Shown here one piece after another: positions 49,599 through 64,000 of a stretch of 64,000 nt of DNA. Each line of letters begins with the position of its first letter. Within the stretch, counting starts at the first letter, position 1. Source of the stretch: Candidatus Tenderia electrophaga (GTDB lineage Bacteria; Pseudomonadota; Gammaproteobacteria; Tenderiales; Tenderiaceae); assembly GCA_001447805.1 (NCBI GenBank), contig CP013099.1, forward strand, positions 806,001-870,000, read 5' to 3'. The position numbers and the translations under genes were made by a program. Below the pieces are notes generated by a model. That model ran no database searches and was not told the origin of the DNA. It saw only the letters and a program-made list of their open reading frames with translations.

Positions 49599-50600
49599 TT
49601 ATTGATTGCGGAAATCATTTTGCATCAGCTTGCGTTCCCAGTGGAGCGCGCTGGCGACAATCTGTTCCAGGTCATCGTATTGCGGCCGCCAGCCCAGCGT
49701 GGTGCGGATGCGTTCGGCATCGGCGATCAGTGTCGGGGGGTCGCCGGCGCGGCGCGGCAGTTCCTTAATGTTCAGTGGCGCGCCATTGACGCGGGCCACC
49801 ATGTCCAACACCTCGCGCACGCTGTAGCCGTGGCCGTAACCGCAGTTGAAGGTGTTGGAGGCGCCGCCTTGCTCCAGGTAATCCAGCGCCATGAGGTGGG
49901 CGTTGGCCAGGTCTTCAACGTGAATGTAGTCGCGTACCCCGGTGCCGTCCGGAGTGGCGTAGTCGCTGCCGAAGATGGCCACCTGGTCTCGGATACCCAA
50001 GGCCGCCTCGCAGGCCACCTTGGTCAGCAGAGTGGCCTTGCGAGTGGACTGGCCGATGCGGCCCTTGGGGTCGGAACCGGCGACGTTGAAATAGCGCAAC
50101 ACCACGTGGGCAAGATCGGTGGCGGCGGACAGGTCGCGCAACATCCACTCGCTCATCAGTTTGGAGCTGCCGTAGGGATTGATGGGGTTGAGCGGTGTGT
50201 CCTCGCGCGCTACCCCGGTCGCGGGGATGCCGTATACTGCGGCCGTGGATGAAAATATGAAGTGTTTGACGCCGTGCGCACTGCAGCATTCCAGTAGATT
50301 ACGGGTGCAGCAGGTATTGTTTCCATAATATTTGAGTGGATCCGAGACCGACTCGGGCACGATGGTGTGGGCTGCGAAGTGCATCACCGCGCCGACGTTG
50401 TGATCCTTCAGCAGTTGGCTGACCAGCGCCTTGTCTCCGGTGTCGCCGATGACCAGGTCGGTGTCCTGGGCGGCCTGGCGGAAGCCGGTGGAGAGATTGT
50501 CCAGAATAACGACATTTCTGCCCTTGCTGCGCAGTTGTTGCACCACATGGCTGCCGATATAGCCGGCCCCGCCTGTTACCAGGATGTTGTATTCCGACAT
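49599..50600 (-). CDS. galE: UDP-glucose 4-epimerase GalE
   Basis: This short-chain dehydrogenase/reductase-fold epimerase interconverts UDP-glucose and UDP-galactose. From ATG 50600 it is 333 residues. The NAD motif is VTGGAGYIGSHV. The catalytic YxxxK is YGSSK, preceded by FSSTAAVYG. The C-terminal RRAGDPPTLIADAERIRTTLGW is typical. It supplies sugar nucleotides for surface polysaccharide. The frame is open upstream, but the later ATG gives the canonical N-terminus. A promoter lies at 50637-50665. Confidence 0.95.
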   Translation of the reverse strand: MSEYNILVTGGAGYIGSHVVQQLRSKGRNVVILDNLSTGFRQAAQDTDLVIGDTGDKALVSQLLKDHNVGAVMHFAAHTIVPESVSDPLKYYGNNTCCTRNLLECCSAHGVKHFIFSSTAAVYGIPATGVAREDTPLNPINPYGSSKLMSEWMLRDLSAATDLAHVVLRYFNVAGSDPKGRIGQSTRKATLLTKVACEAALGIRDQVAIFGSDYATPDGTGVRDYIHVEDLANAHLMALDYLEQGGASNTFNCGYGHGYSVREVLDMVARVNGAPLNIKELPRRAGDPPTLIADAERIRTTLGWRPQYDDLEQIVASALHWERKLMQNDFRNQ

Positions 50601-50636
50601 CGTCCCGCTTGGTCCTGTGGTATTGAAAGTCGGCAC

Positions 50637-50665
50637 ATCATAACAGCTTGAAAACGCTCGGGTAA
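50637..50665 (-). promoter_or_regulatory. Promoter of galE
   Basis: On the minus strand TTACCC (50660-50665) is 17 nt from TATGAT (50637-50642). The predicted start is near 50630, about 30 nt before the galE ATG. Confidence 0.5.
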
Positions 50666-50730
50666 GGGGGGTTAAACCGGGCAAGTGGGGCTATCAGGCT
50701 GATTAATGGCTGTTTATCCGGGATTTGATG

Positions 50731-50759
50731 TTGACAGAAAAGCAACTCTACTCCAAAAT
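50731..50759 (+). promoter_or_regulatory. Promoter of the tRNA-tuf operon
   Basis: A perfect TTGACA (50731-50736) is 17 nt from CAAAAT (50754-50759). The next bases, GCCGCC, form a GC-rich discriminator as in stringently controlled stable-RNA promoters. tRNA-Tyr begins 15 nt after the -10. Confidence 0.7.
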
Positions 50760-50774
50760 AGCCGCCTTTGTTTC

Positions 50775-50859
50775 GGAGGGGTTCCCGAGTGGCCAAAGGG
50801 ATCAGACTGTAAATCTGACGGCTCCGCCTTCGGAGGTTCGAATCCTCCCCCCTCCACCA
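50775..50859 (+). tRNA. tRNA-Tyr (GTA)
   Basis: This is an 85-nt class II tRNA with a long variable arm. The acceptor arm GGAGGGG pairs with CCCCTCC, and CCA is encoded. The anticodon loop reads CTGTAAA with anticodon GTA. The T arm has GGTTCGAATCC. It is first in the tRNA-tuf operon. Confidence 0.97.
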
Positions 50860-50932
50860 GGTTTCAAAAGATTGCGTCGGAAGTGTCGGGGCGGACCAGT
50901 CATCGGTGGTGTTAATCGATTTTAGAGGTCGG

Positions 50933-51006
<74 letters not shown>

Positions 51007-51061
51007 TACTTGATGGGCGATACTCTTTAATATAGGGCCGGTCGCAGTTTAAAGATGTTTC

Positions 51062-51136
<75 letters not shown>

Positions 51137-51192
51137 GGTTTTGATTTTTGTTACGAAGTTTTTGGAACATTTTTTATATAGAGGGTGCATCG

Positions 51193-52383
<1,191 letters not shown>

Positions 52384-52459
52384 GGAAACGCTGCGAAATC
52401 GACGAGGGGTGAGGGCTGATACGCCTTCATCCCTTGTTGTTGTTTTTGGTTACCAGGAT

Positions 52460-52535
52460 AGGCCAGTAGCTCAATTGGCAGAGCGGCGGTCTCCAAAACC
52501 GCAGGTTGGGGGTTCGATTCCCTCCTGGCCTGCCA
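52460..52535 (+). tRNA. tRNA-Trp (CCA)
   Basis: This is a 76-nt tRNA: acceptor AGGCCAG pairs with CTGGCCT, discriminator G, encoded CCA. The anticodon loop CTCCAAA gives anticodon CCA. It sits between tuf and secE, as in pseudomonads. Confidence 0.97.
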
Positions 52536-52566
52536 TTTTGGTAGCTACTAAGAATTTTTGAGGTGT

Positions 52567-52911
52567 ATGGACAAGCTTAAGTTGACGATAGCTCTGGCGC
52601 TGGTCGCCGCAGGCGTGGTGGGGTTTTATTACTTTCCCGACCAATCGCTGCTGATGCGTGTGCTGGGCTTGTTGGCGGCTGCGGGCATCGCCTTGGCGGT
52701 GGCCTACCAGACGGCTGTGGGTCAACGGACCTGGGGTTTCGTGACAGGCGCTCAGACAGAGATCAAGAAAGTTGTCTGGCCGACCCGGAAGGAAGCGCTG
52801 CAAACCACCGGGATCGTGGTCGTGATGGTGTTGATCGTTGCGCTCTTTCTCTGGGGTCTGGACTCCATACTGTTGTGGTTGGTCCGTTTATTGACTGGTC
52901 AAGGGGAATAG
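52567..52911 (+). CDS. secE: Preprotein translocase subunit SecE
   Basis: This essential SecYEG subunit is 114 residues from ATG 52567, with GAGGTGT upstream. Three hydrophobic segments are visible (about 5-24, 29-47 and 83-108), as in the E. coli three-helix form. The conserved amphipathic cytoplasmic region [17 protein letters not shown] precedes the last helix. nusG follows 4 nt after the stop. Confidence 0.96.
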   Translation: MDKLKLTIALALVAAGVVGFYYFPDQSLLMRVLGLLAAAGIALAVAYQTAVGQRTWGFVTGAQTEIKKVVWPTRKEALQTTGIVVVMVLIVALFLWGLDSILLWLVRLLTGQGE

Positions 52912-52915
52912 ACAC

Positions 52916-53449
52916 ATGGCGAAGCGGTGGTACGTAGTGCACGTTTACTCGGGCTTTGAAAATCAGGTCAGGCGTTCGCTGGAAGAGCGTGTGCGCCATG
53001 CCGGTATGGAAGAGCGTTTCGGCGAGGTGCTGGTGCCGACCGAAGAGGTCGTCGAGATGCGCGCCGGCCAGAAGCGCAAGAGCGATCGCAAATTCTTCCC
53101 AGGTTATGTGCTGGTGCAAATGGAAATGGACGACGAGACTTGGCACCTGGTCAAGGATGTACCCAAGGTGATGGGGTTCGTCGGCGGCACCACGGATCGG
53201 CCGGCGCCGATCAGTGATCGTGAGGCCGAGCGCATTCTGGATCGCGTCAAGGAAGGCGTGGAAAAGCCCAGGCCGAAAGTCTTGTTCGAGCCGGGCGAGG
53301 TCGTCCGCGTCGTCGATGGTCCGTTTGCCGATTTCAACGGCGTGGTGGAGGAAGTCAATTACGAAAAGAGCCGTCTGCGTGTGGCGGTGTTGATCTTCGG
53401 TCGTTCCACCCCGGTTGAATTGGAGTTCGGGCAGGTCGAAAAGAGTTAG
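52916..53449 (+). CDS. nusG: Transcription termination/antitermination factor NusG
   Basis: This elongation factor binds RNA polymerase through its NGN domain and Rho or S10 through its KOW domain. It is 177 residues. The NGN domain starts [20 protein letters not shown], and [12 protein letters not shown] and VMGFVGGT are conserved. The KOW domain contains [21 protein letters not shown]. It forms the secE-nusG unit typical of proteobacteria. Confidence 0.98.
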   Translation: MAKRWYVVHVYSGFENQVRRSLEERVRHAGMEERFGEVLVPTEEVVEMRAGQKRKSDRKFFPGYVLVQMEMDDETWHLVKDVPKVMGFVGGTTDRPAPISDREAERILDRVKEGVEKPRPKVLFEPGEVVRVVDGPFADFNGVVEEVNYEKSRLRVAVLIFGRSTPVELEFGQVEKS

Positions 53450-53531
53450 TTTTTATAGGAAAGGGTTTAAAGGGTACTGGAGAAAAGAAGAGGTTTGTTC
53501 TTTTCACTTTTCTCTTTGCTCTGTCTTTATC

Positions 53532-53558
53532 AGGGGAGCCGTAAGGCGTTCGCACCCG
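53532..53558 (+). promoter_or_regulatory. Probable ribosomal protein L1 binding site in the rplKA leader
   Basis: The 125-nt nusG-rplK gap ends with a GGG-A-GCC stem paired to GGC and, across an asymmetric loop, to CCC. An interrupted stem with an asymmetric internal loop just before the rplK start is the layout of known L1 repressor sites. Upstream, GAGAAAAG and CTTTTCTC form another inverted repeat. Assignment is inference from position and shape. Confidence 0.4.
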
Positions 53559-53574
53559 GCAAGGAGTCAATGCA

Positions 53575-54006
53575 ATGGCAAAGAAAATAGAAGCGTATAT
53601 CAAGCTGCAGGTCGCGGCGGGTCAAGCCAACCCCAGTCCGCCCGTGGGGCCCGCCCTGGGTCAGCGCGGCGTGAACATCATGGAGTTTTGCAAGGCCTTT
53701 AACGCCCAGACTCAGAACCTGGAGCCCGGCATGCCGGTTCCGGTGGTGATCACTGTCTACAACGATCGCAGCTTTACCTTTATTACCAAGACCCCGCCTG
53801 CGGCCGTGTTGCTGAAAAAAGCGGCCGGTATCAAGTCAGGCAGCGGCCGTCCCAACACTGAAAAGGTCGGTACGGTTAACCGTGCCCAGCTGGAAGAGAT
53901 CGCCGCGACCAAGATGCCCGATCTCACGGCTGCCGACATGGATGCAGCGGTTCGCACAATCGCCGGTACTGCACGCAGTATGGGCCTGAACGTAGAAGGG
54001 GTGTAA
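53575..54006 (+). CDS. rplK: 50S ribosomal protein L11
   Basis: L11 forms the GTPase-associated centre with 23S rRNA. It is 143 residues beginning [20 protein letters not shown], with [19 protein letters not shown] and the C-terminal RNA-binding stretch [23 protein letters not shown] split around its loop. AAGGAG precedes the ATG. rplA follows after 2 nt. Confidence 0.98.
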   Translation: MAKKIEAYIKLQVAAGQANPSPPVGPALGQRGVNIMEFCKAFNAQTQNLEPGMPVPVVITVYNDRSFTFITKTPPAAVLLKKAAGIKSGSGRPNTEKVGTVNRAQLEEIAATKMPDLTAADMDAAVRTIAGTARSMGLNVEGV

Positions 54007-54008
54007 GC

Positions 54009-54704
54009 ATGGCTAAGATGAGTAAGCGCGCCAAGGCGATTGCCGAAAAGGTTGCTCCGGGTACGGTATTGAGTATCGAAGAGGCCTTGGCGCTTTTAAA
54101 AGAAGTGTCTTCGGTCAAGTTTGACGAGGCTGTCGATGTGGCGGTGAATCTGGGTGTGGATCCGCGTAAATCGGATCAGGTGGTACGCGGATCTTCCGTA
54201 CTGCCCAACGGTACCGGTAAGACCGTTCGTGTCGCCGTGTTCACCCAGGGGCCGAACGCCGATGCCGCCAAAGAGGCCGGCGCCGATATCGTCGGAATGG
54301 ATGACCTGGCGGAAGAGGTCAAAAAAGGCAATATGGATTTCGACGTGGTTATCGCTTCGCCGGACGCCATGCGCGTAGTCGGTCAGCTGGGTCAGATCCT
54401 GGGTCCGCGCGGTCTGATGCCCAACCCCAAGGTCGGCACGGTGACCGCCGACGTGGCCACGGCGGTGAAGAATGCTAAGGCTGGCCAGGTGCGTTACCGT
54501 ACCGACAAGGCCGGAATCATTCATACCACCATCGGCAAGGCCAGCTTCGACGTCACGGCCTTGAAGGAAAACCTGGACACGCTGCTGGCCGACCTGAACA
54601 AGGCCAAACCCAGCAGTGCCAAGGGTATTTATATGAAGAAAATCACTGTCTCCACGACCATGGGTCCCGGGGTGGGGGTAGAGAAATCGAGCCTCGCCCT
54701 ATAG
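54009..54704 (+). CDS. rplA: 50S ribosomal protein L1
   Basis: L1 builds the mobile stalk near the E site and acts as translational repressor of rplK-rplA. It is 231 residues. [20 protein letters not shown] and [14 protein letters not shown]-type sequence ([17 protein letters not shown]) are diagnostic. It is coupled to rplK with a 2-nt gap. Confidence 0.98.
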   Translation: MAKMSKRAKAIAEKVAPGTVLSIEEALALLKEVSSVKFDEAVDVAVNLGVDPRKSDQVVRGSSVLPNGTGKTVRVAVFTQGPNADAAKEAGADIVGMDDLAEEVKKGNMDFDVVIASPDAMRVVGQLGQILGPRGLMPNPKVGTVTADVATAVKNAKAGQVRYRTDKAGIIHTTIGKASFDVTALKENLDTLLADLNKAKPSSAKGIYMKKITVSTTMGPGVGVEKSSLAL

Positions 54705-54744
54705 TGGGGAGGCTGTTGTGATTCGCGTCGCCTGCAGTTCGGGC

Positions 54745-54925
54745 GGTGCACAAAGACTTTGGAGTCATCAGGCGACTGGTGGCAGTCAAAGACCGTAGGT
54801 GCCACGCCTTTGCAAGTGGAAGGCGCGGCTTAATGGAGCGATCCGGCCTACGTAGACGGTGCCACCCAAAGCGGGATTTTCCCGGTCGGGGTCGCCGTAG
54901 GTGGATATCCGGTGACGGATATCTT
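54745..54925 (+). promoter_or_regulatory. L10 leader (autoregulatory element of rplJL)
   Basis: The 245-nt rplA-rplJ gap contains conserved L10-leader features: GACCGTAGG (54791-54799) complementary to CCTACG (54847-54852), an internal CGCCTT/AAGGCG stem, a TTAATGG stretch, and GTAGACGGT near 54852-54860. A later hairpin GATATCC/GGATATC (54904-54923) precedes the rplJ ribosome-binding site GGAGGT. Known L10 leaders bind L10(L12)4 to repress translation. Confidence 0.8.
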
Positions 54926-54949
54926 GGTTAGACCTTTTGGAGGTAAGTT

Positions 54950-55480
54950 ATGGCTCTTAATCTGAATGATAAGAAAGCCATCGTTGCCGAAGTCGCGGAA
55001 GTGGCGTCCGTCGCCCATTCTGCGATTGCAGCTGAGTACGCCGGCCTGAGTGTGGGTCAGATGACTGAGTTGCGTGCCAAGGCACGTGAGTCCGGTGTTT
55101 ATTTGCGCGTTGTGAAAAACACCTTGGCTCGGCGTGCGTTGCAAGGGACTGACTTCGAGTGCATGAACGAAGCGTTGGCGGGTCCGCTGGTGTTGGCGTT
55201 TTCCCAGGAAGATCCTGGTGCCGCCGCCCGCGTGATCAAGTCCTTCGCCAAGGACAATGAAAAACTCGAGGTCAAGTTGGTTTCTATTGGCGGCAAACTA
55301 TTGGCGCCCGGCGACATCGAACGCCTGGCCAATATGCCGACCAAGGAACAGGCGATCAGCTTGCTGATGGCATTGATGAACGCCCCTGTCGAGAAACTTG
55401 CACGTACCCTCAACGAGATACCGACCAAGGCTACGCGTGTTGTTGCCGCAGTGCGCGACCAAAAGCAGGCTGCGGGTTAA
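54950..55480 (+). CDS. rplJ: 50S ribosomal protein L10
   Basis: L10 anchors the L7/L12 stalk. It is 176 residues. The N-terminal rRNA-binding domain starts MALNLNDKKAIVAEVAEVA, with AEYAGLSVGQMTELRAKARE. The C-terminal helix that binds L7/L12 dimers ends in VRDQKQAAG. The start has GGAGGT upstream. It is the autogenous regulator of this operon. Confidence 0.98.
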   Translation: MALNLNDKKAIVAEVAEVASVAHSAIAAEYAGLSVGQMTELRAKARESGVYLRVVKNTLARRALQGTDFECMNEALAGPLVLAFSQEDPGAAARVIKSFAKDNEKLEVKLVSIGGKLLAPGDIERLANMPTKEQAISLLMALMNAPVEKLARTLNEIPTKATRVVAAVRDQKQAAG

Positions 55481-55552
55481 TCGCGGCCTAGGTATCGCAC
55501 GGCAAGCGATGATGGTTTGAGTCTTTATTTTTATTAATTAGGAGATAGTCAA

Positions 55553-55936
55553 ATGGCTGTATCTAAAGAAGATATTTTGGAAACGATTGCCAACATGACC
55601 GTGATGGAAGTGGTCGAGTTGGTTGAGGCCATGGAAGAAAAGTTTGGTGTTTCCGCCGCCGCAGTCGCAGCCGCTCCGGCCGCTGCTGCCGGTGGTGCTG
55701 ACGGCGGTGCCGCCGCGGAAGAGCAGACTGAATTTGATGTTGTGATGAGCAGCTTCGGCGACAACAAGGTTTCCGTCATCAAGGCTGTTCGCAGCATCAC
55801 TGGTCTGGGCCTCAAGGAAGCCAAGGAAATGGTTGAGAGTGCTCCTTCCACCATCAAGGAAGGCGCTTCCAAGGAAGAAGCTGAAGAAGTTAAGAAGCAG
55901 CTTGAGGAAGCTGGCGCTGCTGTTGAGCTTAAGTAA
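55553..55936 (+). CDS. rplL: 50S ribosomal protein L7/L12
   Basis: This stalk protein recruits translational GTPases. It is 127 residues with an N-terminal dimerisation domain ([20 protein letters not shown]), an Ala/Gly-rich hinge (about residues 36-56), and the C-terminal factor-binding domain with [26 protein letters not shown] precedes the ATG. The expected high copy number fits the attenuator-like hairpin downstream, before rpoB. Confidence 0.98.
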   Translation: MAVSKEDILETIANMTVMEVVELVEAMEEKFGVSAAAVAAAPAAAAGGADGGAAAEEQTEFDVVMSSFGDNKVSVIKAVRSITGLGLKEAKEMVESAPSTIKEGASKEEAEEVKKQLEEAGAAVELK

Positions 55937-55978
55937 GTTTCGACACTGCCAGGGTGCTTTTTAACGGCATCCTTAATC

Positions 55979-56025
55979 GGCTGGCGGCCTCGTGCCGCCG
56001 GCCTTTTGCCGTTGGTGAGACGGCA
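55979..56025 (+). terminator. Attenuator-like hairpins between rplL and rpoB
   Basis: GGCTGGCGGC and GCCGCCGGCC form a 10-bp stem with one wobble and a 5-nt loop, followed by TTTT (56004-56007). A second smaller stem, TGCCGT/ACGGCA, follows at once. The short T run suggests partial termination, as in the E. coli rplL-rpoB attenuator, lowering rpoBC relative to ribosomal proteins. Confidence 0.7.
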
Positions 56026-56122
56026 GCATGTTTGGCTACAGTAAGGCTTTGAGGCGATTGGCGCTGCAACAATGCAGGCCTGTTGCACTCAATATGTAAA
56101 GTACTAAGACTGAGGAACTCCG

Positions 56123-60202
<4,080 letters not shown>

Positions 60203-60258
60203 TCCGGCAAACGGTGTTTGACTGGCAACTGGCGTGTCACATTGAGTAGGAGACTACA

Positions 60259-64000
<3,742 letters not shown>

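Overview
This 64 kb window is a gene-dense, high-GC stretch of a gammaproteobacterial chromosome. No prophage, insertion sequence or CRISPR array is visible. Gene order supports the assignment. The complete division and cell-wall (dcw) cluster runs into lpxC, a dciA-like gene, an M23 peptidase and secA. The block rpmG-rpmB-radC-coaBC-dut-algC-argB-pyrE-exoIII, and the pairs pilT/yggS-proC-yggT and rppH-ptsP, follow the pseudomonad pattern but are interleaved with other genes. Species cannot be named from the sequence alone.

Layout. (1) 1-17.4 kb: end of rsmH, then ftsL-ftsI-murE-murF-mraY-murD-ftsW-murG-murC-murB-ddl-ftsQ-ftsA-ftsZ-lpxC. Nearly all junctions up to ftsQ overlap by 1-8 nt, so this reads as one translationally coupled peptidoglycan and divisome operon. 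(2) 17.5-23 kb: dciA-like gene (minus), M23 peptidase, secA, argJ. (3) 23-34.7 kb: ribosomal proteins L33 and L28, radC, coaBC, dut, a two-domain membrane-anchored phosphomannomutase (algC type), argB, a DUF4124 protein, a TauE/SafE permease, pyrE, an exonuclease III at the position of pseudomonad crc, and a dynamin-like GTPase. (4) 34.9-45.2 kb: yggT-proC-yggS (minus) divergent from pilT, an ABC importer pair without a binding protein, a HAD hydrolase, rppH, ptsP and argA. (5) 45.2-50.6 kb: two tandem tiny membrane-protein genes that are related to each other, ttcA, ilvD, an SH3 coiled-coil membrane protein and galE. (6) 50.7-64 kb: tRNA-Tyr, tRNA-Gly, tRNA-Thr, tuf, tRNA-Trp, secE, nusG, rplKAJL, rpoB and the first two thirds of rpoC.

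Most genes are core functions: peptidoglycan precursor synthesis and septation, lipid A commitment (lpxC), protein export (secA, secE), arginine synthesis (argA, argB, argJ), pyrimidine and dUTP metabolism, coenzyme A, and transcription/translation machinery. Regulation is visible as sigma70-like promoters before rpmBG, pyrE, argA, galE and the tRNA-tuf operon; an L10 leader before rplJ; a probable L1 site before rplK; an attenuator-like hairpin before rpoB; and several strong bidirectional terminators.

The most unusual items are the pair of 33- and 36-residue single-helix proteins at 45.5-45.7 kb with a hairpin abutting the second ribosome-binding site, the catalytically intact exonuclease III in the crc position, the solitary dynamin-like GTPase, and three intergenic inverted-repeat elements at 23.0, 37.2 and 38.4 kb.
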